Assembly (NCBI GenBank): GCA_002408205.1
Contig: DHQY01000013.1
Location: 65,053 to 129,052, forward strand
Reading direction: 5' to 3'
DNA: 64,000 bases
DNA from: Bacteroidales bacterium UBA5326
Lineage (GTDB): Bacteria > Bacteroidota > Bacteroidia > Bacteroidales > UBA932
Numbering within the stretch: the first letter of the stretch is position 1; each line of letters opens with the position of its first letter. A program made the position numbers and the translations under genes. The notes below the pieces were generated by a model. The model was not told the origin of the DNA, did no database searches, and was given only the letters and a program-made list of their open reading frames with translations. Positions 28,604 to 37,055 of the stretch are shown here, piece after piece.

Positions 28604-29719
28604 ATGAAAATCATATTTAAAACAGCTATATTCCTGACGGTCGCATTCTCCTGCCTTACATCCTGCTTTGTTGAACCAAGCGGACAGGGATACCTGAGCG
28701 ATGCCATATACCTCAAGGGTCAGGACACCATGTATGTTGTCATCGGAAGCAAAACCGCCACCGATGTTGCCTGGCTGGACAATTCCACCCAACCGTGTAC
28801 ATTCAGTATTGTGGATGTGCGCGATGAAAACGGCAACCGGAAAAATGATTTCTTTACAGAATATCCGACTAAACTTTGGATAAGTCCCTATGACTACCTT
28901 ACCGACACAACCATCGAGTCCGTTTTGAGTAAATTAAGCGATGCCATGATCACTCCGCTGATGATCAACGAGGTCAACGGACAGTTGAGAGCCATGGAAT
29001 CTACATCCAATATGGACGTAAATCCCGGAGACATCTACAATGTAGATGTAAGTGTAACCAATTCGAGAGGGACTAAGGTACTTAAAGATTACGCCGTGAT
29101 AAAATTCGAGGAAGGCGAAGCTTTCAGACCGTTCATACTGAACGAAGTTATAAACGGTATTTGCATAACCAATTCGAAAGGAGAAAACACATTCCCGTAT
29201 TATGACAGGCTTAATTCAGGCGGATCCAATTTTGCCGTTCGACGCGACAATGTATATGCCGACAACGGAAAAGAATTCGTAACTATTCATAAAATAAGCA
29301 ATGAACCGACCGTAGGAATAAAAGTTCACTTTAAACTGATTGACAAGAACGGGAAATTATTTGACCCGTCATTGTATGCGACGTATTCCACTCTTACCAG
29401 TTATATTAATTACGGATTGAACCGGATTAATTCTCCGCAGGACGGTATGATCCTTGAATTTCCGGTAGTACCGTGGCCTGTTAAGACCGATCTTATGTCC
29501 TACTGGAGCGGACCGTCCTATGCCACATTTGACAATCTGGACACAGAACGACTGAAAGCAGACAACAAGGCAGGTAAGATCCCCTTTAATGCATCCTGGC
29601 CTGCAGACGATTATGCAGGGGCAAAAGGATGGTTTGTACGAATCCGTTCGGTAGTAACTTTCTACGAAAGCGGCACCTGGGAATTTATCTGTAAAGTTCC
29701 CTACACAACAGCAAAATAA
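28604..29719 (+). CDS. DUF5007-like PUL lipoprotein
   Basis: This is the last gene of the PUL operon, 371 residues, with a lipobox (CLTSCFVEPSGQGYLSDA). The YLSDAIYLKGQDTMYVV start and the multi-beta-sandwich look match the DUF5007-type lipoproteins often paired with a fasciclin-like protein after susCD. It is probably an outer-leaflet glycan-binding protein, by family context. It is followed after 40 bp by a strong terminator. Confidence 0.7.
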   Translation: MKIIFKTAIFLTVAFSCLTSCFVEPSGQGYLSDAIYLKGQDTMYVVIGSKTATDVAWLDNSTQPCTFSIVDVRDENGNRKNDFFTEYPTKLWISPYDYLTDTTIESVLSKLSDAMITPLMINEVNGQLRAMESTSNMDVNPGDIYNVDVSVTNSRGTKVLKDYAVIKFEEGEAFRPFILNEVINGICITNSKGENTFPYYDRLNSGGSNFAVRRDNVYADNGKEFVTIHKISNEPTVGIKVHFKLIDKNGKLFDPSLYATYSTLTSYINYGLNRINSPQDGMILEFPVVPWPVKTDLMSYWSGPSYATFDNLDTERLKADNKAGKIPFNASWPADDYAGAKGWFVRIRSVVTFYESGTWEFICKVPYTTAK

Positions 29720-29759
29720 GTTAGATTCAATATAAGATAGATTTTAGGTTAAATTGGCC

Positions 29760-29788
29760 GGGGTATCCCATCTGGGGATACCCCTTTT
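29760..29788 (+). terminator. Rho-independent terminator of the PUL operon
   Basis: A perfect 10-bp stem GGGGTATCCC/GGGATACCCC with a 5-nt loop is followed by TTTTGTTT. It lies 40 bp after the last PUL gene and ends the operon that starts at 14003. Confidence 0.9.
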
Positions 29789-29819
29789 GTTTGGAAGGAT
29801 GTGCTTCGGCATAAAAAAA

Positions 29820-29845
29820 GGTGACCGGAAAACGGTCACCCTTTT
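29820..29845 (-). terminator. Rho-independent terminator of the BACON/LRR lipoprotein gene
   Basis: The 8-bp stem GGTGACCG/CGGTCACC with loop GAAAA lies 42 bp beyond the stop codon of the minus-strand gene at 29882. On that strand it is followed by CTTTTTTTAT. With the neighbouring plus-strand terminator it insulates the two convergent units. Confidence 0.85.
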
Positions 29846-29881
29846 CGGGAGCAAAATTACAATCCAAGACAGATTGGATAT

Positions 29882-31147
29882 CTAGTTTCCCTTTGCGGCA
29901 GCCTCACACTGTGCTGTATATGCATCGGCATCAGCCTGATTCCATTCCTTCATAATACGGGGCACACCTCCGTTTCTGTCCGGGTATCCCACATTTGAGA
30001 AGTACCAGGCCCAATCGTCATAAAGCAGTCTGTGATCGCTCCATGTGGTCAGATCACCTGCGACAGCAGCCGAATCGTATTTTTCATAACGGATCTGGCC
30101 CCATCCTTTTTCAAAGCCAATCCAGTTATGTTCTTTAATTCCGCCAATCTTGAACTGTGTTTTATCGTGCCAGAACATAGGACTGTTATCGAGGTTACCG
30201 GTGGCATCGTAATTATTGAGCACAACATCCAAAGTTGCGGGAATCAGGTAACCGAGACCCGGGTTATCCGTTGTCTTTTCGGGCTCGCCAACTTCTTTTG
30301 GTGTTCCGTAATTGGCAAGAATAACCACCTTCAATGTCTTACTGGCCCAGTCGTGAGGCAGTGCGCCAAAGAAATCACAACCGTCGCAATACATTTCTAC
30401 TAATGCGGGCGAGGCTGCTAATCCTTTAGGAATAGGACCTGTCAATTTATTGTTTTTTAAATTAATAAACACCAGCTTTGGAGTATCCCAATCGGTCGGG
30501 AGTCTTTTCCCGTTAAGGCCCACAGCATCTGTAACGAAAATGTGTGTAAGTTCGGGAAGATGCATTTTTGCAGGCAGATCGGTCAGAGGGGCTCCGTCGA
30601 GCTTTTCAATATAAAGCTTACCGTCTTTATCAATCATATTGATTCCGGGGAAGGCACCGGCATCGACCTGATACCAGTTATCAATAACAGGTGTGGACTC
30701 TCCCAGCATTTTTCCTTCTACAACTGCTTTAAGAAACTCCAGGTCGGTTGCATTGACATTGTATTCCATCTTGGCCTGTGAAATCAAAATTTCATACGTT
30801 TTGAATTTTCCGGCCGTAACATTGAATGCGGCCAAACGTTCTTTATCGGCTTTGTTTGCCGTCACATTAAAGGTCAGTGTAGCATTGCCTTTGCCAGTCT
30901 TTGGAGTAACGTCAATCCAGTCATATGTTTCTTCAGCAGCAATGGTCCAGGTTGAATCGGTCCAGTCCTTGGCAACGGTTAAGGCTAAAGTCAGGTCGGT
31001 CTGTCCCACAGGGGTAGCAGAAAGAGATTCCTGTTTTACTTTCGGAGGAGTAGGTTCGGGTTCCGGATCGGGTGTCTGTTTGGTGCAGGCACTCATGGAC
31101 AAGCCAATGATGGCTACAGACATAAGGTAGAAAAAAAATTTCTTCAT
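29882..31147 (-). CDS. BACON-domain and leucine-rich-repeat lipoprotein
   Basis: This is a 421-residue surface lipoprotein (lipobox SMSACTKQ, then a proline-glutamate linker). Residues about 40-125 form a BACON domain (WTIAAEETYDWIDVTPKTGKG), a carbohydrate- or mucin-binding-type Ig fold common in Bacteroidales. Residues about 190-290 contain plant-type leucine-rich repeats (LVFINLKNNKLTGPIPKGLA). The C terminus is unassigned. It has its own promoter and terminator. The role is probably adhesion or glycan/protein binding. Confidence 0.8.
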   Translation of the reverse strand: MKKFFFYLMSVAIIGLSMSACTKQTPDPEPEPTPPKVKQESLSATPVGQTDLTLALTVAKDWTDSTWTIAAEETYDWIDVTPKTGKGNATLTFNVTANKADKERLAAFNVTAGKFKTYEILISQAKMEYNVNATDLEFLKAVVEGKMLGESTPVIDNWYQVDAGAFPGINMIDKDGKLYIEKLDGAPLTDLPAKMHLPELTHIFVTDAVGLNGKRLPTDWDTPKLVFINLKNNKLTGPIPKGLAASPALVEMYCDGCDFFGALPHDWASKTLKVVILANYGTPKEVGEPEKTTDNPGLGYLIPATLDVVLNNYDATGNLDNSPMFWHDKTQFKIGGIKEHNWIGFEKGWGQIRYEKYDSAAVAGDLTTWSDHRLLYDDWAWYFSNVGYPDRNGGVPRIMKEWNQADADAYTAQCEAAAKGN

Positions 31148-31200
31148 AGAGCAAAAAAGTTTAAATTTTGTTGATAGGTTTATATTTCTTTTTGTTTTTT

Positions 31201-31234
31201 AAAGGTATAAACAGCCGACAGGGGTACCTGACAA
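31201..31234 (-). promoter_or_regulatory. Promoter of the BACON/LRR lipoprotein gene
   Basis: On the minus strand the -7 box TATACCTTT (31201-31209) and a -33 TTG (31232-31234) are separated by 22 bp, close to Bacteroidota spacing. The leader to the ATG at 31147 is about 45 nt and AT-rich. Confidence 0.5.
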
Positions 31235-31449
31235 TATCGTATCATAAAACCCGAAAATCATATCAAATGGGCTGTGCTGCCGAAGAAAGCAATTAGGTAC
31301 ATCTGCCGGACAAACCAGGGTTCTTCTCCCACCAGACCGGACCAACCGGGTACATTATGCTGCCCGACAAAGCAAGTCTTGCATGCGGAAGACATTCTAA
31401 CATGACCACATGCAGCAACCCTCCTGCACATCTGTTTTAGAACTTCCAG

Positions 31450-31585
31450 CAAGCTATTCAGAAGGGAAACGCCTCCCATTGGCTGCGCCAATGGGTCCTT
31501 CCCTCCGCGGGCGCGAGGTTTCCCTATTCTGAAAAGCTTGTGGCGTTCTATGCAGTGGTGCTGCCAGAAGCGGTCTGGGACCGTT
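31450..31585 (-). repeat. Palindromic repeat module A with right flank (copy at 31.5 kb)
   Basis: This is a full A hairpin in reverse orientation (31450-31543): CAAGCTATTCAG, the inner stem CCCATTGGC/GCCAATGGG, the reverse complement of the core, and CTGAAAAGCTTGTGG. Beyond it GCGTTCTATGCAGTGGTGC and CCAGAAGCGGTCTGGGAC match, inverted, the flank at 54075-54112, so the unit is larger than the hairpin. On the other side TTAGAACTTCCAGC (31437-31450) matches the 3' flank of the 54-kb copy. It abuts degraded mobile-element genes. From 31240 to 31440 nothing else is recognised. Confidence 0.8.
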
Positions 31586-31599
31586 CTTCTGGCAAACAA

Positions 31600-32195
31600 C
31601 ACTGTCAAGAACCGCGAAAAGGTAGCCAAGTATAGTAAATTGGTAATACGGTTGCATCTGAGTTGCGAAGATGCGTGTTATGTGCCCCGGAAGAATAATC
31701 CGAGGAAGAATGATGATTTTATGCGGGACTGCAGAGAACTGGGTGAGGTGGATTCGGATTTACGGGCAATGCTGCTGCGTTTCTTTAAAGAATGTGAGGA
31801 TGATATCCAATCCATTCTCGATTTTGTTCCGCCTAACGAATTTTACGTTTGTGGCTATAGAAAACAAATAAAGACAGAGAATTATCCACAAATGCTGTGT
31901 AACGAGCCCCCTGAATATTGGAAGGCACAACAGGCAATTTATACATTGGCTGAGGGCAGGAAAACGGATGCCAAGATTGTGGTCATAGACAACACCACCT
32001 ATCTAAAAAACGAAACGGAAAAGGCCAAGGATGCGCTGCCGCTGATGAAGCATCTCAAAACATTAAAGACCCGTTATAATTTGTCTCTGCTAGTTCTGGC
32101 ACATACGCCCAAACGAGATTTATCCAAACCATTGACCCGAAACGACCTGCACGGCAGTAAAATGTTGATCAATTTCACCGACAATGCCTTCAAGT
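31600..32195 (+). pseudogene. Truncated RepA/AAA_25-type ATPase of a mobile element
   Basis: The open frame runs out of the repeat flank, so no native start is present. The recognisable part is IVVIDNTTYLKNETEKAKDA (Walker B) and LSLLVLAHTPKRDLSKPLTR, LHGSKMLINF, which match the RepA-like AAA ATPases of Bacteroides mobilizable elements. Homology ends after INFTDNAF near 32190, where the sequence joins a DUF6371 fragment in another frame. The N-terminal Walker A is missing. This is a non-functional relic. Confidence 0.75.
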
Positions 32196-32447
32196 ATCTT
32201 CTATCCCGATTACATTTGGCTGGCCTCTGGAGGAATACAGAACCTCAACCCGGAACGGTGCGAAATACTCACGGGAAGAAAAGTGGTGCTGTTTCCGGAT
32301 CTTGGAGCCACCTCGCTTTGGAGGGAGAAGATAAAGAGTATTCCGGCACTCAGCCGTTGCGTGATTTCCAACGTGCTGGAGAGAATTGCCACGGATGAGG
32401 ACAGACGGGAAGGACTGGATATGGCGGATTATCTTACGAGGAAATGA
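32190..32447 (+). pseudogene. DUF6371 (primase/toprim-associated) C-terminal fragment
   Basis: In a frame different from the ATPase remnant, this reads YPDYIWLASGGIQNLNPERC, then GRKVVLFPDLGATSLW and ISNVLERIATDEDRREGLDM up to the stop at 32445-32447. That is the pattern of DUF6371 proteins encoded beside RepA-like ATPases on Bacteroidota mobile elements. The join suggests a deletion that removed the end of one gene and the start of the other. Confidence 0.7.
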
Positions 32448-32561
32448 CCGCCAGAAAACATATTCCAGGTTCTTCATTTTTGAGGTTGTGTCGGAAATAT
32501 TGACAACAATTCGGATTTGTCATAAATATTATCTATTTTTATGACATATTTCAGAACCGAT

Positions 32562-33170
32562 ATGAGCGAGACTAATATTTCCGCACAGATAAAAAAGAGG
32601 ATTACCGAAGGAGGTACAGGCAAATTGTATGTCATCAGCGATTTCAAGGAATACTTGAATGATTTGCTTGTGGCACAGGTTCTGAGCAGACTTGAAAGGG
32701 GCGGATTTCTCCTCAGAATCTCTCAGGGGATATATCTTTATCCTGAGATGACACGTTTCGGAGCTGTTTATCCATCACTTCACGAGATTGCCACGACCAT
32801 TGCCAAAAGAGACAATGCGACCATTATTCCATCGGGGCCTACCGCTTCCAATCAGTTAGGGCTTTCCACTCAGGTGCCTATGAAGGCGGAATACCTGACC
32901 TCCGGGTCTCCAAGGGTTGTCAAAGTGGATAAGCGGACTATTAATTTCAAGAAATGCGCACCGCAATACTTTTTATACAAAAGTCAGTTGATGCCACTCA
33001 TTGTTCTTTCTTTCAAGGATTTTGGGGAGAAGAACATCGACAATGAGGTGCTGACAAGAATCAGGGAGATACTTCACATTTCACCGGAGAAAGAGCTGGT
33101 CAAAGAGGATCTGGCACTGGCTCCATTATGGATAAAACAGATATTGATACCTATTTTCAAAGAGATATAG
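32562..33170 (+). CDS. DUF6088/AbiEi-like type IV antitoxin
   Basis: This is a protein of about 202 residues. The N-terminal winged helix (ISAQIKKRITEGGTGKLYVI, LLVAQVLSRLERGGFLLRIS) and the block ATIIPSGPTASNQLGLSTQV match the DUF6088/AbiEi antitoxin group. In intact systems the antitoxin represses its own operon and counters an AbiEii nucleotidyltransferase toxin. Here the toxin gene that follows 2 bp downstream is cut after 41 codons, so the antitoxin is an orphan. I chose the ATG at 32562 because it puts the helix-turn-helix at the usual distance; an ATG at 32541 is also in frame. Confidence 0.8.
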   Translation: MSETNISAQIKKRITEGGTGKLYVISDFKEYLNDLLVAQVLSRLERGGFLLRISQGIYLYPEMTRFGAVYPSLHEIATTIAKRDNATIIPSGPTASNQLGLSTQVPMKAEYLTSGSPRVVKVDKRTINFKKCAPQYFLYKSQLMPLIVLSFKDFGEKNIDNEVLTRIREILHISPEKELVKEDLALAPLWIKQILIPIFKEI

Positions 33171-33172
33171 CT

Positions 33173-33298
33173 ATGAGTACTTGGCAGGATTTGACAAACG
33201 AAGAGAGACGAATCACATTGGATGTGATTGAGAAAGAGACATTGATGAATGCAAATGCCATCGAGAAGGATTGGTGTGTAATGATGGTGCTCATGTAA
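33173..33298 (+). pseudogene. N-terminal fragment of AbiEii/AbiGii nucleotidyltransferase toxin
   Basis: The 41-codon frame begins MSTWQDLTNEERR and continues through IEKETLMNANAIEKDW, the conserved start of AbiEii-type toxins paired with DUF6088 antitoxins. Sequence identity stops at VMMVL, followed at once by a stop codon and by unrelated GC-rich sequence. The catalytic domain is absent, so no toxin can be made. Confidence 0.75.
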
Positions 33299-33755
33299 AA
33301 ATACTTCAGAAACACCTTCGGGGTGGCCGAGGTGGGGACACCGTTCTTGGCGGCGTAATCGGTTTTCAGGGCAATGGCAGTGTCCACGGGAGTGGATGGG
33401 GTCGCCGAAGCCTGCGGCCTTGGCATACGCATCGCTGATGCTGTTGGACTGAGGGGCAGAGGTCTGGACAATCAGTTTGAGGTTGGTCACGTTGACGGGG
33501 ATGTCGTCCAGTGTGAGGATGAAGGCGGCAGCGGTGAGTACCACGGTGGCGGCGGCAGGTGCCTCAACTCCCGTAAGTGAAGGAGGGTTGGAAAGGGCGG
33601 TGCCTCCGGTGGCGAGGATCCAGTGGTTGAGGCGCAGATAGAGGTTCAGACCGGAGATCTTGGCCTTGTCACCGAGGACGGATTTGCCCTGCTGGGTCTG
33701 GACCAGAGAGTTCCATGCGGCAAGCTGTGTAGAGGTCAGGGAGTGGTAGAAATGT
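33299..33755 (-). pseudogene. Frameshifted fragment of an unrecognised protein, GC-rich
   Basis: On the minus strand a continuous reading frame from about 33752 gives STQLAAWNSLVQTQQGKSVL, GLNLYLRLNHWILATGG and LDDIPVNVTNLKLIVQTSAP. Near 33415 it must shift frame to continue as PVDTAIALKTDYAAKNGVPT and TPKVFLKYFY. GC content is visibly higher than in all neighbours, suggesting foreign origin. Both ends are missing: the left end is fused to the toxin relic, and the right end runs into the tRNA flank. I do not recognise the family. Confidence 0.55.
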
Positions 33756-33799
33756 GGGCAATGGAAAAAATGTAGATTCGTACCTATTTCGTACCTTAT

Positions 33800-33854
33800 C
33801 TAAAAAACAATGGTTCAAACTTGCTAACTTTTAAAGTCTTACAAATTTGAACCA
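33800..33854 (-). terminator. Terminator-like hairpin downstream of tRNA-Ser
   Basis: The arms TGGTTCAAA (33811-33819) and TTTGAACCA (33846-33854) pair perfectly around a loop of 26 nt. On the minus strand the stem is followed by TTGTTTTTTAG, as expected for an intrinsic terminator of the tRNA transcript. The loop is long for a terminator. Confidence 0.5.
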
Positions 33855-33860
33855 CTTTCG

Positions 33861-33945
33861 CGGAGAGAGAGGGATTCGAACCCCCGGACCCTCGCAGGTC
33901 AACGGTTTTCAAGACCGCCGCAATCGACCACTCTGCCATCTCTCC
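33861..33945 (-). tRNA. tRNA-Ser(UGA)
   Basis: The minus strand folds as a class II tRNA of 85 nt. Acceptor strands GGAGAGA and TCTCTCC pair, with discriminator G. The anticodon loop CTTGAAA contains TGA. A long variable arm and the T loop GGTTCGAATCC are present. No CCA is encoded. Mobile-element debris abuts its 3' side, a common integration position. Confidence 0.95.
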
Positions 33946-33998
33946 TTTCCTCAAGGGGTGGCAAAAGTAAGTAAAAAATATCAACCCACAAAAAACTT

Positions 33999-35597
33999 CT
34001 ACTCACGAAGCCACGACTTAAGGAGTGCCATTTGTGACGGATTGGCGTCATCGGTCATTTTAAGGAAATAATTGCCGGATGCATCGGGACCGATCAGGAT
34101 TAACCCGGCATAGGATAAATATTTATTGTAATCAAGGGTCTTTGTGGTATAAATATATTCAAAGACTTCAGCAAGGGATTTGCCGGCAACGGTTTCGCAA
34201 ACAAATTGAAATTCAGCATCGGTAAATCCCCTGCCCTTTTCTTTATAATACACATTATACAAAGTCCTCATAACATCGTCCAAAGACTTGATGTTTCCGG
34301 TAACATGACGGATCTCCAGATCCAGCAGCAAACCTGCCAGGGGACCTTTTATGTAATACGAGACGGTCTTGCCTTCATTCCCTCCAAACGGGCCATCGCT
34401 CCAGGTGTTGTAGCTCGACTGCGCCAGGGACTGATGGAATCGGCCCGGATTATTTTCCAGCGATTTGATATTGCTTTCAAAATGAGCAAGAAATTGCCGT
34501 GTATCAGTTAATCCGGACGCTTTCATTATGGCCCAGGTATAATATTCCGTAAGGCCTTCGCTGATCCATAGCTGGTTGGTTCGGCTACCGTTTTCATAAT
34601 CGAAAGGACCCAGTTCAAAAGGCCTGATCCGTTTAACGTTAAAATGATGAAAATATTCATGGCAAAGGAAATCCATGGTCCTGAGAAACGATTCCGGAGC
34701 ATCCAATCCTTTACCGTCAAAACTTACCGTTGTGCTGTTCAGATGTTCTATGCCGCCCATTCCGGGACCAATTCCGATGAAAGTATACTGGGTGTAAGGA
34801 ATATCGCCCATAAGCGACACGACAGTTTTTACCACTTTTTGTAACGAAGCCATGAATCGCTCACCGTCAAAAGGTTCCATGCCAAAACCCAGAAACCGGT
34901 GCGGAACGCCCTCAACTTCAAAGCCGGGCAATTCTTTCAGATTTCCCGCCAGGATAGGAGAATCGTATAGAATATCAAAATCGGAAGCATAAAATACATC
35001 CTCCTGCCCTGCCACAGGTTCCAGGCCGGTTGCGATATGAGTCCAGTCAGGCAGATTGTCTTTCTTCACGGCTACCGTTACCGGCAAATGAATCCGTTGG
35101 TCTACATAAAGAAAAGTATTACATGGAACAATATAGGCATGCGTAGCGTCAAGGAAACTGCGTGCCACAAAGCGCTGCATGGCTTTTACATAATAGATTA
35201 CCTTAACAGGAGCTTTCAGCGGAGCGGCCTCGGGACAGGTAATACGCCAGGCTGCGGAGCCGGCTTTTTTGATGGTCAATTCCCTGCCTTCACAGTCAAA
35301 CGCCGAGATATCTTCCACATCGTCACCATAATGCATCATCTGGTAATAACCGGGCATCCATCCGGGCATTCTCAAAACAAGCGAATGCAGTGTGCCTGCC
35401 ACCGGCGAAACACCGGGGTCAACTCCTGCACAGATGGCTTCCTGCTGCAATATCAGTTCTACCATAAAGCGTTGCGTTTCGGGTCCGGGCATCGATACCG
35501 TATAACAAACCGCCCCGGTATTCCGGGCATTCACCTCCAGGGGCAGCAAAGCAACCCATATAAGACAAGCGAAAAGGATCAGCTGTTTTGTTTTCAT
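33999..35597 (-). CDS. M61 glycyl aminopeptidase-family metallopeptidase
   Basis: This is a 532-residue secreted peptidase with a Sec signal peptide. The zinc motif HEYFHH (HExxH) is followed by the downstream glutamate in ISEGLTEYY, the arrangement of family M61. The N-terminal beta domain has LVLRMPGWMPGYYQMM, typical of the family. The C-terminal PDZ domain seen in many M61 proteins is absent or very short, since the protein ends about 180 residues after the zinc site. It is monocistronic on the minus strand. The substrate is unknown. Confidence 0.88.
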   Translation of the reverse strand: MKTKQLILFACLIWVALLPLEVNARNTGAVCYTVSMPGPETQRFMVELILQQEAICAGVDPGVSPVAGTLHSLVLRMPGWMPGYYQMMHYGDDVEDISAFDCEGRELTIKKAGSAAWRITCPEAAPLKAPVKVIYYVKAMQRFVARSFLDATHAYIVPCNTFLYVDQRIHLPVTVAVKKDNLPDWTHIATGLEPVAGQEDVFYASDFDILYDSPILAGNLKELPGFEVEGVPHRFLGFGMEPFDGERFMASLQKVVKTVVSLMGDIPYTQYTFIGIGPGMGGIEHLNSTTVSFDGKGLDAPESFLRTMDFLCHEYFHHFNVKRIRPFELGPFDYENGSRTNQLWISEGLTEYYTWAIMKASGLTDTRQFLAHFESNIKSLENNPGRFHQSLAQSSYNTWSDGPFGGNEGKTVSYYIKGPLAGLLLDLEIRHVTGNIKSLDDVMRTLYNVYYKEKGRGFTDAEFQFVCETVAGKSLAEVFEYIYTTKTLDYNKYLSYAGLILIGPDASGNYFLKMTDDANPSQMALLKSWLRE

Positions 35598-35703
35598 ACT
35601 ACAATAATAAACATTGAAACATAAAAACCGGCTTATGACCGGTTTTGTTGGACGTTCTTTTTATCATTATGGATTATTTAAACAGCAGCAGGAACCAATG
35701 TTG

Positions 35704-37044
35704 CTATAAACTACCGAACAATAACCCGGTAAAAGTAGCCATAACTATAACAAGTGACACATATACAATCGTCTTTTTCGTACCCATTACTCCCCTGATG
35801 ACCAACATATTTGGCAAAGAAAGAGAAGGGCCGGCCAGCAGCAGGGCCAACGCAGGTCCTTTGCCCATACCCGATGCCAGAAGCCCCTGTACAATCGGGA
35901 CCTCGGTCAATGTGGCAAAATACATGAAAGCCCCTACTACACTTGCGAACAAGTTGGAAAGAAGCGAATTACCGCCAACAGCCCATTGAATCCATTCATT
36001 GGGAATGACACCCGCGATAGACACCTTGTCATGTGTCGAGCCGAGGAGGAACCCGGCCGTCACCACGCCTACCGCCAGCAGTGGGAGAATCTGTTTAGCA
36101 AAAGCCCAGGCAGAAAGCGTCCACTCCCGGTTTTCTTCGTTCTTCTTATCGAATAACGTCATTAGCGAGATGGAAATAATTCCTGTGATCATGGGTACCA
36201 TGGGCGCCAGTTTTGCCGGTGATATATACGCATTCGCCAGGAAAGCCGAGGCGGTGGTCACTACGGCTCCGGCGAGTACCCAGCGCCAGTTGATCTTAAG
36301 AATGTGTATGAGCGAATAACAGAGAAAAAGTGCCAATGCGCCGGTAATAAACCATTTATAAGTAAAAAGGTAATACCAGGCGCTGGTGGTATCTCCGACC
36401 GACGGAGCTCCCCAGTTAGCAAAAACCAGAATGAGCACCAGGGTGAAAAAATGGAATGAAGTCTGCCACAAAGGTCTTTTCTCGGGCAGAAGCGTTATAT
36501 GCATCTGTTCTTCTTTCTTAACCTTTTCTTCTTTCCGGTAAATAAACGACATAATAAGCCCAATAATAATAGCAAAAAGGATAGCTCCCACAGCCCGGGC
36601 AAGGCCCATTTCAAAACCCAGGATCTTGGCGGTCAATACAATGGAAAGAATGCTGATGGCCGGCCCCGAATATAAGAAGGCTACGGCAGGTCCCAGCCCT
36701 GCCCCTCTTTTATATATACTGGAAAATAATGGTAAGATCGTACACGAGCAGACGGCCAGTATAGCCCCCGAAACGCTGGCCACTGTGTAAGAGATCCATT
36801 TCCTGGCATTTGCCCCAAAATATTTAAGCACCGAACCCTGGCTTACAAAGATTGATATAACACCCGCAATAAAGAAAGCAGGTAGCAGGCACATGACCAC
36901 ATGTTCTCTGGCGTACCATTTGGCAAGGTCCAGGGTCGCGGAAATGGCCGTTGTAAAACGGCCGCTCTCAAGGGGCAGAAAGAACACGGCAGCAAAAACC
37001 ACCAGTATCCATAAAAGTATTTTTATTTCTTTTTTAAAATCCAT
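35704..37044 (-). CDS. arsP: ArsP-like permease (DUF318), putative organoarsenical efflux
   Basis: This is an integral membrane protein of about 446 residues with some ten predicted helices, of the permease family pfam03773 that includes ArsP, an exporter of trivalent organoarsenicals. Conserved segments VSGAILAVCSCTILPLFSSI (with the family Cys pair) and YSGPAISILSIVL, repeated in the C-terminal half as GPALALLLAGPSLSLPNMLV, support this. The in-frame upstream extension overlaps arsG, so the ATG at 37044 is preferred. It is the last gene of the ars operon, 11 bp after arsG. Confidence 0.85.
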   Translation of the reverse strand: MDFKKEIKILLWILVVFAAVFFLPLESGRFTTAISATLDLAKWYAREHVVMCLLPAFFIAGVISIFVSQGSVLKYFGANARKWISYTVASVSGAILAVCSCTILPLFSSIYKRGAGLGPAVAFLYSGPAISILSIVLTAKILGFEMGLARAVGAILFAIIIGLIMSFIYRKEEKVKKEEQMHITLLPEKRPLWQTSFHFFTLVLILVFANWGAPSVGDTTSAWYYLFTYKWFITGALALFLCYSLIHILKINWRWVLAGAVVTTASAFLANAYISPAKLAPMVPMITGIISISLMTLFDKKNEENREWTLSAWAFAKQILPLLAVGVVTAGFLLGSTHDKVSIAGVIPNEWIQWAVGGNSLLSNLFASVVGAFMYFATLTEVPIVQGLLASGMGKGPALALLLAGPSLSLPNMLVIRGVMGTKKTIVYVSLVIVMATFTGLLFGSL

Positions 37045-37055
37045 AAAACAAAAAA

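Noticed and set aside
33861..33945. Attachment-site duplication at tRNA-Ser
   Set aside because: I looked for a second copy of the tRNA 3' end (for example the T-arm GGTTCGAATCC region) near the mobile debris and found none in the window.
33796..33984. A 62-codon minus-strand gene
   Set aside because: It lies across tRNA-Ser and only reads through the tRNA sequence.
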